Positions 1 to 8,126 of a stretch of DNA of 64,000 bases are shown piece by piece. Numbering within the stretch: the first letter of the stretch is position 1; every line of letters begins with the position of its first letter. This stretch comes from Hymenobacter sp. YIM 151500-1 (lineage in GTDB: Bacteria; Bacteroidota; Bacteroidia; Cytophagales; Hymenobacteraceae), in assembly GCF_025979885.1 (NCBI RefSeq), contig NZ_CP110139.1, positions 1,178,001 to 1,242,000 of the forward strand, given 5' to 3'. Under the pieces are notes generated by a model. It made no database searches. It saw only the letters and a program-made list of their open reading frames with translations, and had not been told where the DNA came from. Both the position numbers and the translations under genes were made by a program.

Positions 1-747
1 GCTGGTGTAGAGGCGGTACAGGATGCCGGGCGCCGCTGTGCCGGGGAAGGGCTCAATCACGCAGATTTCAAACTGCCCGTCGTCCAGCTGGCTGTCGGGG
101 TTGATGATGACGTTGCTGCCGAAGGTGGCGGCGTTGGCAATGGTCAGCATAAACGCCGCGCCCTCCCAGGTTTCGGCGTCGGTTTCCACGTGGTAGGTGG
201 CTGGCGAGTAGCTCAGGTAGGTTTGGGTGGCAATGCGCACGTACGCGGCCGGGCCGCGCACCTTGCCCTGGTCAAACTCCTCTACTACCACGGCATTGAA
301 GCCCAAATCAGCCAGGTGAGCCGAAAACTTACCGCCCACGCGCAGGGTGTCAATTACCCGCACCTCATGCTCCCAAACCAGCCGCAGGGCCTCTTCTACT
401 TCCTGCGGAATGCCCAGGTCCTTGGATAAGCCGTTGCCGGAGCCCAGCGGCAGAATGCCCAGCGGAATCGGGCTGCCCACCAGGGCCTCGGCTACCAGGC
501 TGGCCGTACCGTCGCCGCCCGCGGCAAAAGCGGCATCGGGTGGCCGCTGTTGCAGGGCGGCCCGTAATTCGCCCAGGTCGTCGTGGCCGCAGGTGTGGTG
601 GAAGCGGGCCGTGCGGCCATGTTCGGTACAATAGCGGCTGATGGTTTCTTCCAGCTTGGTCTTGTCAATGTCGCCCGACACCGGATTGAGCACGAACAGG
701 ATGTCGCGCAGCAGCAATTCGGGGGAAGATGTGGCAGCAGCCGTCAT
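1..747 (-). CDS. Diacylglycerol kinase family lipid kinase (3' end cut by window edge)
   Basis: The minus-strand reading frame from ATG at 747 is open for 249 codons to the window edge. It encodes a DagK/YegS-like catalytic domain: an ILFVLNPVSG strand near residues 16-25, the GGDGT nucleotide-binding loop near residue 80 and an LPLGSGNGLS motif near residue 105. This family phosphorylates diacylglycerol or related lipids at the inner membrane face. About 50 C-terminal residues are probably missing compared with the usual length near 300. Substrate cannot be told from sequence. The next gene on the same strand ends 125 bp upstream of this start, so co-transcription is possible but not shown. 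Confidence 0.9.
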   Translation of the reverse strand, partial: MTAAATSSPELLLRDILFVLNPVSGDIDKTKLEETISRYCTEHGRTARFHHTCGHDDLGELRAALQQRPPDAAFAAGGDGTASLVAEALVGSPIPLGILPLGSGNGLSKDLGIPQEVEEALRLVWEHEVRVIDTLRVGGKFSAHLADLGFNAVVVEEFDQGKVRGPAAYVRIATQTYLSYSPATYHVETDAETWEGAAFMLTIANAATFGSNVIINPDSQLDDGQFEICVIEPFPGTAAPGILYRLYTS

Positions 748-872
748 ACGCACGTCAACTAGAACTATCCTACACTGGCGGCGCCATTCCAGCGCCGCTA
801 CCGCCTATACGTACGCATGGCCGACGGGAAGGTCGGCCATGCGCAAAATTGAGGTACGGTAGTAGCTCTGCC

Positions 873-1682
873 TCAGGGCTTGAGGCCCGCGGGCACACCC
901 TGCGGAAACTCGGCTTGAATCTCGCTTTCCAGCTCCTGAATCCGGTTGCCGGGGTTGGGGTGGGTGCTCAGAAACTCTGGCTGCCGGGAGCCGCCCCCGG
1001 CCTGCTCCAGCACCTGCATCACCTGCATCATGGCGCGCGGGTCGTAGCCGGCCTGGGCCGTAAACTGCACCGCCAGCCGGTCCGACTCCAGCTCGTCTTC
1101 GCGGCCGTAGCGCAGGGTCAGGAGCTTGCCCACCATGGCGGCGGCGGCCGAGCTGGCCATGGTACCGGGCCGCTCGGGGTCATACAGGCCGATGGCGGCG
1201 GCGCCGGTCAGGCCCTGGGTGAGCTGGGACTTGGCAATCTGCTCAGCCGAGTGGCGGGCTACCACGTGGGCCACTTCGTGGGCCAGCACGCCGGCCACCT
1301 GGCCCTCGGAGCGCAGGTTTTTCAGCAGGCCGGCCGTAATGAAAATCTGGCCGCCAGGCAGGGCGAAGGCATTGATGGTGTTTTCGTCGGCCAGCAGGTG
1401 AAACTGAAACCGGTAGGGCGTTTGCGACGCTTTGGTGCGCTGCACAATTTCCTGCCCAATCCGCTCCACGGCTGCGCTGGCCTGGCGGTCGGGGTGCAGG
1501 CCGCCGTACTGCTGGGCCATTTCGGGCGCGGCTTGCAGGCCCAGGGCTATTTCCTGCTCGGCGGTCATGTCGACGTGCTGCACTTCGCCGGTTACTTCGT
1601 TCACCGAGCGTTTGCAGTAGTACGATATCAGCGTGAAGCCTGCCATCAGCAGGGCTATCAGGTAGCGAAGATTTCCTCTCAT
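873..1682 (-). CDS. M48 family zinc metalloprotease, membrane-anchored
   Basis: 269 residues from the ATG at 1682; a longer in-frame start at 1712 would put ten residues ahead of the signal segment and is less likely. Residues 5-22 are hydrophobic and end in YYC, so the protein is exported and perhaps a lipoprotein, although the lipobox is not canonical. The zinc site is HEVAH at 135-139 with a downstream EDELESD motif near 195-201 supplying the third ligand. Length and order fit the periplasmic Oma1/YcaL/LoiP-like branch of M48, which degrades or matures envelope proteins. Its substrate is unknown. Confidence 0.9.
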   Translation of the reverse strand: MRGNLRYLIALLMAGFTLISYYCKRSVNEVTGEVQHVDMTAEQEIALGLQAAPEMAQQYGGLHPDRQASAAVERIGQEIVQRTKASQTPYRFQFHLLADENTINAFALPGGQIFITAGLLKNLRSEGQVAGVLAHEVAHVVARHSAEQIAKSQLTQGLTGAAAIGLYDPERPGTMASSAAAAMVGKLLTLRYGREDELESDRLAVQFTAQAGYDPRAMMQVMQVLEQAGGGSRQPEFLSTHPNPGNRIQELESEIQAEFPQGVPAGLKP

Positions 1683-1732
1683 GGGTGTAGGGGTTGAAAA
1701 ATGGCCACACAAGCCCGCAAGGCCGGGGCTGG

Positions 1733-1803
1733 CCTTCTAACGCGAGCGGCACGGTTGGGTTGCTGGCCGGGCTAACCTCAACCGTGCTGCTCGCGTTAGA
1801 AGG
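1733..1803. repeat. 25-bp inverted repeat upstream of a small membrane protein gene
   Basis: Arms at 1733-1757 and 1779-1803 are complementary over 25 bp with one mismatch, enclosing a 21-nt loop. No T-run follows. It lies between the divergent M48 protease gene and the small gene at 1864. Confidence 0.8.
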
Positions 1804-1863
1804 CTCACTCTCCCCAGGGCCAGTGCTGGCCCTGGGCTTGGTTTCCCCCAACTCCCTGTTCCC

Positions 1864-2058
1864 ATGAATCAGAAACGCACTTTCGGCAGCATCCTCACCA
1901 TCCTGGGTATCATCGGCATCATTGCCGGCGCCCTGGGCTACCTCCAGATTGGCGGGCTCGGCCTGAGCAAGCTCAACTCCCTGGTTCCCTTTCTGGTAGG
2001 ACTTATTTTCTTCTTCGCCGGCATCAACCTGGTCAAAACCACCGGCGACCGGGCCTGA
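1864..2058 (+). CDS. Small two-helix membrane protein
   Basis: 64 residues starting MNQKRTF. Two hydrophobic segments (about residues 9-28 and 38-56) are joined by a glycine-rich loop, consistent with a small inner-membrane hairpin protein. I recognise no catalytic motif or named family. It stands alone, divergent from the M48 gene, and is followed 28 bp later by a strong terminator. Function unknown. Confidence 0.7.
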   Translation: MNQKRTFGSILTILGIIGIIAGALGYLQIGGLGLSKLNSLVPFLVGLIFFFAGINLVKTTGDRA

Positions 2059-2085
2059 TGGGTTGAATCAGTAAGCTATTCTCCA

Positions 2086-2126
2086 CAGGAAAGCCCCGGC
2101 TGCTGATTGCAGCCGGGGCTTTCCTG
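2086..2126. terminator. Bidirectional terminator hairpin
   Basis: A perfect 18-bp stem (2086-2103 with 2109-2126) closes a 5-nt loop. It sits between the convergent genes ending at 2058 (+) and 2152 (-). Confidence 0.85.
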
Positions 2127-2151
2127 TGCAAGAAGCAGGCTATCTGCTGCG

Positions 2152-2937
2152 CTAACTCAGCAGGCGGCGGCTGCGGGCAAACGCCAGCACGGCCTGGTCC
2201 AGGTTCAGCCAGCTCGACGCGTATGCCGTGGTAACCGGGCCGTGAATAAACAGCACCGTTCCTCCCTTGATGGCGTTGATAACGATAGGAGTTTCGGCTA
2301 CGGGCAGGGCCGGGCAGCCCTGGCTGCGGCCCAGTCGGCCGTGCTGGCGCGCAAACGCCTCGCTCACGTAGTCGGCGCCGTGCACTACCACGGCCCTGGC
2401 AAAGGCATTGGTATTGTAGCCGGGGTCGAGGCCGTGCAGCTTCAGCGACAGGCCGTGCTTGCCCTGGTAGGTTGTGCCCGTGAGGTAGAAGCCCAGGCTG
2501 CTCATCTCCGAGCCTTCCTGATTGGAAAAGTTGCGGGCCAGGTCCTCGCCGGTATTTCGGCCGTGCGCCACCAGCGTGTGGTGCAGCAGGCGACCCCGCA
2601 CCACGTCCAACACCCACAGGCGCTTCTGCCGGCTGGGGCGGGAAAAGTCGATGATGGTGAGCGTGGGCCGGGCGGGCACTGCTCCGCGCTGCTGCATGCT
2701 GTAGTACCCTATCAGGGCCCGCCGGTAGGCCTCCACGGGCAAGCCTGTGCCGGCCAGGCCGGCCTGGGCGTAGCTTAGCAGCACGTGCTGGTCGAAGGCA
2801 GCGGTGTGGGCGGCGAGCCGGGCGGCACCCACGGCAGGCTTTTTGGGGCGGCCGTCCCCGGAAGCGGCCGGGCTAAGGCCGCACATGGTTAGCAACACAA
2901 ACAGCAGGCTGGCAACGGCAGTCGGCTTACGTAGCAT
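2152..2937 (-). CDS. Murein L,D-transpeptidase catalytic domain family protein
   Basis: 261 residues with an N-terminal signal segment (about 5-25). The C-terminal half carries VHGADYV (His187) and SQGCPALP (Ser205, catalytic Cys208), the signature of the YkuD_2-type L,D-transpeptidase domain. Members act in the periplasm on peptidoglycan cross-links or carboxypeptidation. Length is typical. The gene is monocistronic between a terminator and a divergent lipoprotein gene. Exact reaction is not deducible. Confidence 0.88.
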   Translation of the reverse strand: MLRKPTAVASLLFVLLTMCGLSPAASGDGRPKKPAVGAARLAAHTAAFDQHVLLSYAQAGLAGTGLPVEAYRRALIGYYSMQQRGAVPARPTLTIIDFSRPSRQKRLWVLDVVRGRLLHHTLVAHGRNTGEDLARNFSNQEGSEMSSLGFYLTGTTYQGKHGLSLKLHGLDPGYNTNAFARAVVVHGADYVSEAFARQHGRLGRSQGCPALPVAETPIVINAIKGGTVLFIHGPVTTAYASSWLNLDQAVLAFARSRRLLS

Positions 2938-3002
2938 AGGCTGAACAAGTCGTGGCGGAGCAGATAAACTCCGGGAGGTGCTGAGGAGGCAGGCAAAAAT
3001 AG

Positions 3003-3010
3003 TATTTTTG
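3003..3010 (+). promoter_or_regulatory. Bacteroidota-type -7 box
   Basis: TATTTTTG matches the TAnnTTTG -7 consensus used by the Bacteroidota primary sigma factor, 34 bp before the GTG at 3044. No clear TTG -33 element is seen. Confidence 0.45.
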
Positions 3011-3043
3011 CTTTACCTATTTCCGGGCCCTAACTTCATTTTT

Positions 3044-3463
3044 GTGCATCTGGTTCCTCGTTCTCCAGGCAAGCCGTACGGTTGGCTGGCTCTGGTTCTC
3101 CTCTCGGCTACAATGCTAACCGGCTGCGGCCGGGCCCTGCCGGAGCTGCCCGGCTTTGATGCTCAGGCGTGGCGCCAGGACCCCTACGGCTGCCAAAGCC
3201 GCCGCGCCGGCCAGCTGCCCGTGCTGGAAAAGCTGCGCGACCAGCTCTACGACGCCCGAATCAGCGACGTAGACGCCGTGTTCGGCCACCCCGATGAAGA
3301 AGAGCTGAGCGAGCAAAGCGAAAAGGTGTACATCTACTACACCCGCTCGGGGCCTCAGTGCCTGGCCGGCCACCCGCGGGTAGCCACCGGCCGGGTTATC
3401 TTCCGCTTTGGCGCTACGGGCGTGCTTACCGAAGTTATGCTGCCCGTGTCAGGCCAGCCCTGA
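3044..3463 (+). CDS. Small putative lipoprotein
   Basis: 139 residues if started at the GTG at 3044, which gives a compact signal peptide ending in the lipobox LTGC (Cys near residue 27); the frame is open further upstream to 2978 but that lies ahead of the -7 box. The mature part contains an EKLRDQLYDARISDVDAVFGHPDEEEL segment and two cysteines, resembling small outer-membrane-assembly-type lipoproteins only loosely. No family recognised. Confidence 0.65.
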   Translation: MHLVPRSPGKPYGWLALVLLSATMLTGCGRALPELPGFDAQAWRQDPYGCQSRRAGQLPVLEKLRDQLYDARISDVDAVFGHPDEEELSEQSEKVYIYYTRSGPQCLAGHPRVATGRVIFRFGATGVLTEVMLPVSGQP

Positions 3464-3583
3464 GCCAGCTGAACTCTATTCCTTCTCCGCCATAGGGGTA
3501 TGGCGCCACCTTCCTATTCCAGTCCCGAATACCATTTACACGCCCGGAAAGGTTGCTCATTTGGCTGACTTGTAAACATGCAA

Positions 3584-3617
3584 AAAGCCGCCTCCTGACA
3601 GCTCAGGAAGCGGCTTT
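3584..3617. terminator. Bidirectional terminator hairpin
   Basis: AAAGCCGC...GCGGCTTT stem with one bulge per arm lies between convergent genes ending at 3463 (+) and 3643 (-). Confidence 0.8.
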
Positions 3618-3642
3618 GGTATATGCGTTTTGCAAACCAGTG

Positions 3643-4050
3643 TTAGCCGATGCCGCCTTCGGTAGAGTTGACGGGCTGAGTTGGTACGGAGTCCCGCTTC
3701 TGCTCTTCGCGAAGCAAGGTCAGCTGCGAAGGCGTCAGGATGCGGCTGCACTCGTTTTCGTACTGCGACTCCAGCTCCATCAGCAGGGCGTTGCGGCGGG
3801 CGGGGTCATTCTGGTATTCCCACTGAATCTCATCCATGCGGGCCAACTTAACTTTATTGATGGCCCGGAGCTGAATGTACTGTGCTTCGTTGAGGCGGAG
3901 CTGCCGGCTCATCTGCCGGGTTAGCTCATCGACTCGCGCCGGGGCGGGCTCAGTGGTACCCGGCCGCTCCGAGTGCCGGTCCTTCATTTGGGCCTGAGCG
4001 GCGGTGCTCAACCCCACAAGTAGCAATAGGGTAAAAAGTGCGGTTCTCAT
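3643..4050 (-). CDS. Periplasmic Spy/CpxP-like helical protein (paralog 1 of 3)
   Basis: 135 residues with a clear signal peptide (about 1-20, ending AAQAQ). The mature protein is charged and helical, with an ELTRQM...LNEAQYIQL segment and a later ILTPSQLTLL segment that resembles the LTxxQ motif of the Spy/CpxP superfamily of periplasmic chaperone-like proteins. Two clear paralogs occur at 18338 and 18902. Family level is inferred from motif pattern; function is not established. A good -7 box lies 124 bp upstream. Confidence 0.65.
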   Translation of the reverse strand: MRTALFTLLLLVGLSTAAQAQMKDRHSERPGTTEPAPARVDELTRQMSRQLRLNEAQYIQLRAINKVKLARMDEIQWEYQNDPARRNALLMELESQYENECSRILTPSQLTLLREEQKRDSVPTQPVNSTEGGIG

Positions 4051-4173
4051 AGGAGAAAAAGAGCAGAAAATGGCAGTAAAAGCTGATTCACGCGGATAAA
4101 CCCTGCTTGCCTTCAGAAAATTCCAAGCTCATCAACAGATTCAGCTACAGTAGCGTTATTGGCTAGCTGCATC

Positions 4174-4205
4174 CAAAAATATGTTATTAAAAGCAAATTA
4201 GCAAA
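4174..4205 (-). promoter_or_regulatory. Promoter of the 3643-4050 gene
   Basis: On the minus strand TATTTTTG (4174-4181) matches TAnnTTTG and is preceded 21 bp upstream by a TTG within CGTTTGC (4203-4205), a good -33/-7 pair in an AT-rich stretch (4130-4290). Confidence 0.55.
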
Positions 4206-4294
4206 CGTTATTTATTTATTTTGTATAGTTTTTTATTGGAATAATTACGTTGAAAAGTAACATCAACTAACTCCTGTTTTGCGGTGAGAAACAA

Positions 4295-4320
4295 AAAAGC
4301 CGGCTGTCCGGCCGGCTTTT
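4295..4320 (-). terminator. Terminator of the DUF4199 gene
   Basis: A 10-bp perfect stem (4295-4304 with 4311-4320) with a 6-nt loop is followed on the minus strand by a T-run. The gene ends 22 bp upstream of it. Confidence 0.8.
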
Positions 4321-4341
4321 GACAGACAAGGATTTCTGGCA

Positions 4342-4815
4342 CTATTCCACGCCCGTCATGGGCTTATGGTCGGCGCTTTTGAAATACTGCATGGCTATCA
4401 GCGAGATGATAACGCCGCCCATAGCGCCTTGGAGCATAATGGCCAGAAAGGCAATGGTAACGGACAAGTCAAACCCGAACAGGTCGGTGCCCCGGATGCC
4501 CTCCATGATAGCCCGGTTGAGGACCCCGGCGTACACAATAAAGAAAAACCCAAATACCACCGAGGCTACCGACGCCGTAATAATGCCGGTGCCAAAGCCG
4601 TGCAGATAAGGCATCCGGTCTTGGCGGTACCGCTTGTAGTTGGCAATGGCCAGGCAGATACCCACCGTCAGAATGACCAGGTTCAGAAAGCTAAACTCAA
4701 TACGTGCGTAGATACCGAGTAGGGAAGCCAGCACAAAGTACGCCATCATGCCGACGCCCGTATAGAGGCCGTAGCGGACGCCGTTGGTTTCGGGGGTGAT
4801 GCGGGAAGCAGCCAT
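4342..4815 (-). CDS. DUF4199 domain-containing membrane protein
   Basis: 157 residues from the ATG at 4815; the frame stays open upstream but that part is low-complexity and not protein-like. Four hydrophobic segments are visible (about 20-40, 45-65, 80-105, 125-150), matching the four-helix DUF4199 family common in Bacteroidota. Function unknown. It diverges from the ABC-F gene. Confidence 0.75.
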   Translation of the reverse strand: MAASRITPETNGVRYGLYTGVGMMAYFVLASLLGIYARIEFSFLNLVILTVGICLAIANYKRYRQDRMPYLHGFGTGIITASVASVVFGFFFIVYAGVLNRAIMEGIRGTDLFGFDLSVTIAFLAIMLQGAMGGVIISLIAMQYFKSADHKPMTGVE

Positions 4816-5046
4816 AGAGGAAAGAACAGGGGTTGGGTGAAGGTGAGTGGTGGCGGAAGAGCAAATAGCCCGCCGCCCCGGAACTGCGCGGCCCGCGCGG
4901 GTTGTTGCCAACGCGCTGCCCGGCAGGGCCACGGGCCTTTGGACTATACCCGTGGGCTGTCCGGCTTGTTGTGCTTTTGGCCGTTTTTTTCGGTGAGGGC
5001 CGGGCCCAGGGTGCCGGTGCGCCGCTGACAGCCAGGGCATTTTGCG

Positions 5047-5054
5047 TAGTTTTG
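5047..5054 (+). promoter_or_regulatory. -7 box of the ABC-F gene
   Basis: TAGTTTTG is an exact TAnnTTTG match 54 bp before the ATG at 5108. Its position argues against the longer in-frame start at 5042. Confidence 0.55.
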
Positions 5055-5107
5055 CGGCCCGAAGCCCCGGCGGGCCCCAACGTTTTGTTTCTCCGCACCC
5101 ATTTCAT

Positions 5108-6730
5108 ATGATCAGCACCACCAACGTAAGCCTGCGCTACGGGAAGCGCGTATTGTTTGAAGATGTTACCATTAAGTTTATGCCCGGCAACGTGTACGGC
5201 CTCATCGGGGCCAACGGAGCCGGCAAATCCACGTTTCTGAAGATTCTGTCGGGGGAAATTGAGCCTAACACCGGCTCGGTGGATATGCCGGCCGGCGCGC
5301 GCCTGTCGGTGCTAAAGCAGGACCAGTTTGCCTACGACCAGCACCCCGTGCTCCAAACCGTAATCATGGGCCACCAGCGCCTGTGGAAGGTGATGGAGGA
5401 AAAAGACGCCCTCTACGCCAAGCCCGACTTCTCGGACGCCGACGGGGAGCGGGCCGCCCAGCTTGAAGGCGAGTTTGCCGACCTGGAGGGCTGGAATGCC
5501 GAGTACGAAGCCGCCGAGCTGCTTTCGGGCCTGGGCATTTCGGAAGACAAGCACTACTCCATCATGGGCGACCTGGGCACCTCCGACAAAGTGCGGGTGC
5601 TGCTGGCCCAGGCCCTGTTCGGCAACCCCGACGTGCTGCTGCTGGACGAGCCCACCAACGGCCTCGACGCCGAAACCGTGCTGTGGCTGGAAAACTTCCT
5701 CGACTCGTTCCAGAACACGGTGATTGTGGTGAGCCACGACCGGCACTTTCTGGATGCGGTGTGTAACTACATGGCCGACCTCGACTTCTCGAAGATTACC
5801 ATGTACCCCGGCAACTACTCGTTCTGGTACGAGAGCAGCCAGCTGGTCCTGCGCCAGCGCCAGGAGGCCAACAAGAAAACCGAGGACAAGCGTAAGGAGC
5901 TGGAAGAGTTTGTGCGCCGCTTCTCGGCCAACGCCTCCAAGAGCAAGCAGGCCACCTCGCGCCAGAAGCTGCTCCAAAAGCTCACCTTGGAAGACATCAA
6001 GCCCTCCTCGCGCCGCTACCCTTACATTGCGTTCAAGTCGGAGCGGGAAGCCGGCAACCAGCTGCTGACGGTGGACAACCTGAGCAAGTCGGTGGACGGG
6101 CAGACCATCTTCCGCAACGTGTCGTTTTCGCTCGACAAGAAGGATAAGGTGGCCATCATCAGCCGCGACGACCGGGCCGCCTCCCTCCTCTTCGACATCC
6201 TGTTCAACGAAACCAAGCCTGACACCGGCGAGTTTAAGTGGGGCACCACCATCACGCCCAGCTACTTTCCCAAGGAAAACTCTGAGTTCTTCAACACCGA
6301 CCTGAACCTGGTGGACTGGCTGCGCCAGTACAGCACCGAGAAAGACGAGTCCTTTATCCGGGGCTTCCTGGGCCGGATGCTATTCTCGGGCGAGGAGTCG
6401 CAGAAGAAGTCGAACGTGCTGAGCGGGGGTGAGAAGGTGCGCTGCATGCTGTCGAAAATGATGATGGAGGGCGGCAACGTGCTCGTGCTCGACGACCCCA
6501 CCAACCACCTCGACCTGGAAAGCATTACGGCCCTGAACAACTCGCTCAAGGAATTTACCGGCACGCTGCTGTTTGCCTCCCACGACTTGCAGGTGGTGGA
6601 AACCGTAGCCAACCGCATTATCGAGCTGACCCCGGACGGCATCATCGACCGGCGCATGAGCTACGAGGAGTACCTGGCCGACGAAAACATCAAGGCCCAG
6701 CGCCAGCGCATGTATCAGTTGGTGTCGTAA
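5108..6730 (+). CDS. ABC-F family ATP-binding protein (YbiT/YkpA-like)
   Basis: 540 residues, two nucleotide-binding domains joined by a charged helical linker (about 245-320), no membrane segments: a soluble ABC-F translation-associated ATPase. NBD1 has Walker A GANGAGKST near residue 36 and Walker B LLLDEPTNGLD, but its signature reads LGTSDK rather than LSGGQ. NBD2 keeps a signature LSGGEK but its Walker A position reads SRDDRAAS and Walker B ends LDDP rather than LDEP. The composite site pairing NBD2 Walker A with the NBD1 signature is thus degenerate, the other intact. Similar asymmetry is known in this subfamily. Probable operon with the next gene, 19 bp downstream. Confidence 0.92.
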   Translation: MISTTNVSLRYGKRVLFEDVTIKFMPGNVYGLIGANGAGKSTFLKILSGEIEPNTGSVDMPAGARLSVLKQDQFAYDQHPVLQTVIMGHQRLWKVMEEKDALYAKPDFSDADGERAAQLEGEFADLEGWNAEYEAAELLSGLGISEDKHYSIMGDLGTSDKVRVLLAQALFGNPDVLLLDEPTNGLDAETVLWLENFLDSFQNTVIVVSHDRHFLDAVCNYMADLDFSKITMYPGNYSFWYESSQLVLRQRQEANKKTEDKRKELEEFVRRFSANASKSKQATSRQKLLQKLTLEDIKPSSRRYPYIAFKSEREAGNQLLTVDNLSKSVDGQTIFRNVSFSLDKKDKVAIISRDDRAASLLFDILFNETKPDTGEFKWGTTITPSYFPKENSEFFNTDLNLVDWLRQYSTEKDESFIRGFLGRMLFSGEESQKKSNVLSGGEKVRCMLSKMMMEGGNVLVLDDPTNHLDLESITALNNSLKEFTGTLLFASHDLQVVETVANRIIELTPDGIIDRRMSYEEYLADENIKAQRQRMYQLVS

Positions 6731-6749
6731 TTACGTTAGCAGCAGCACT

Positions 6750-7529
6750 ATGCAACGCCTTCTGCTTCTTACGTTATTAAGTGGGGCCAGCCTGGGGCTG
6801 GCCCCCGCCGTTTGGGCCCAGCGCACCGACAGCACCCGCACGGCTGCTCCGGCCAAGCCCCAGCTGAACACAGCTCCGCCGGGCGCCCAGCCTGCTCCGG
6901 CACCCCGCCCGGCCGCCCAGCCGGCCCCGGAGCCCCAGCCGGCGCCGGCCGTGGAGCCCGGCGTACCCGCCTCCCGCGCCCCCTACGACCCGGCGCGGCC
7001 CTCGGGTATGGAGCTGCCCCAGCGGCCGGGCACAACGGCCGCGGAGCCGCCCCTGCGGCGCTACTTTCTGTACAGCAACTTCGGGCTGGGGTTCAGCAGC
7101 ATCTACGGCTTTAGTCAATTTAGTGCCAGCCTGGCCCCGGCCATTGGCTACCGCGTCAGCAAGCGGTTTGCCTTGGGGCCCGGCATTTCGTATGCCTACA
7201 ACAGCTTCTCGGCGCGGGGCGCTGAAAGTCTGCGCACCAATAGCTTAGGCATCAAAGGCTTTGCGCAGTTCATGGTATTCAACCAGTTTTTCCTGCACGG
7301 CGAATACGAAGTAACCAGAGCTGAAGTCCTGTTCCAGGACCCCAATACCGGGGTGCTGTTTCCTCAGAGGCTGACGGTACGGACGCCGCTGGCCGGGGCC
7401 GGCTACCGCCAGCAAATCGGCGACCGGGTAGCGGCGGATATTGTGGTGCTGTACAATTTCAACGACGGCCTCTACGACATCTACGGCCAGCCGGTCATTC
7501 GCTTCAGCTTCCTATACGACCTCAAATAA
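6750..7529 (+). CDS. Outer-membrane beta-barrel protein with proline-rich N-terminus
   Basis: 259 residues. Signal peptide about 1-23 (ending VWAQ), then a Pro/Ala-rich linker to about residue 95, then alternating hydrophobic and polar strands with aromatic girdles ending in FSFLYDLK, as expected for a small outer-membrane barrel of the PorT/outer-membrane-protein-beta-barrel type. No enzymatic motif. It follows the ABC-F gene closely and is closed by a strong terminator. Family is general; no specific function. Confidence 0.7.
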   Translation: MQRLLLLTLLSGASLGLAPAVWAQRTDSTRTAAPAKPQLNTAPPGAQPAPAPRPAAQPAPEPQPAPAVEPGVPASRAPYDPARPSGMELPQRPGTTAAEPPLRRYFLYSNFGLGFSSIYGFSQFSASLAPAIGYRVSKRFALGPGISYAYNSFSARGAESLRTNSLGIKGFAQFMVFNQFFLHGEYEVTRAEVLFQDPNTGVLFPQRLTVRTPLAGAGYRQQIGDRVAADIVVLYNFNDGLYDIYGQPVIRFSFLYDLK

Positions 7530-7546
7530 GGCGCCTTACCCCACAC

Positions 7547-7580
7547 AAAAAAGCCTTCCTGCGTGCAGGAAGGCTTTTTT
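7547..7580. terminator. Bidirectional terminator hairpin
   Basis: A 16-bp perfect stem including A/T tracts on both sides lies between the convergent genes ending at 7529 (+) and 7633 (-). Confidence 0.9.
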
Positions 7581-7632
7581 GTGTTTTTTGGAATACCAGG
7601 TTCATCCTACAACCCGTGCAGGATGCCTCGGG

Positions 7633-7800
7633 TTAGACAACCCGTCCGCCCCGAATGACGCGCAGCAGAATGGCAATGATGGCAATAACCAGCAAGATGT
7701 GAATCAGGTTGTTGTTGGCCAGGCCGCCAATCACGCCGAAGAAGCCGAGCGCCCAAATGATGATCAGGATGACGGCGATGATATACAGGAGATTTCCCAT
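7633..7800 (-). CDS. lmo0937-family small membrane protein
   Basis: 55 residues: starts MGNLLYIIAV and ends RVIRGGRVV. Two hydrophobic helices (about 3-24 and 31-47) flank an IGGLANNN turn, the pattern of the lmo0937 family of tiny membrane proteins often linked to stress responses. Function unknown. It converges on the terminator at 7547-7580. Confidence 0.8.
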   Translation of the reverse strand: MGNLLYIIAVILIIIWALGFFGVIGGLANNNLIHILLVIAIIAILLRVIRGGRVV

Positions 7801-8037
7801 GGTGGTGAGTGTGTAAGGAAGTGAAGGGAGAGATGAAAGGGAATCACTGGGAGAGTGATTTGGGGGGTTGTACGCACCAGCTTTTGGAAAAGGTTTAAGC
7901 TGAACTGACTTTTTTTAGAAAATACCTATATCTGAGTTGTTCCGCCGTCTGTTTGCCTGGGCTTATGGAGCAGGTAAAGCGGGCGTACATCTGCGGCAGC
8001 CAGAACCCTTACCGAGGAGCCAGGGCAGCTAAGCCGA

Positions 8038-8067
8038 TTGGGCAGGTCGGGTTTCCGAGTAGCTTTG
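8038..8067 (+). promoter_or_regulatory. Promoter of the 3-hydroxyacyl-CoA dehydrogenase gene
   Basis: TTG at 8038-8040, 19-bp spacer, TAGCTTTG at 8060-8067: a textbook Bacteroidota promoter. The predicted transcript start lies about 50 nt before the ATG at 8127. Confidence 0.7.
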
Positions 8068-8126
8068 CAGCCGCAGCCCGCCGCGGTGCGGGCCACCCCG
8101 TTTCCCACCCTCCATTCATCAGCAGT

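Noticed and set aside
729..1697. 322-codon plus-strand ORF covering the M48 protease gene
   Set aside because: Antisense to the clear HExxH metalloprotease.
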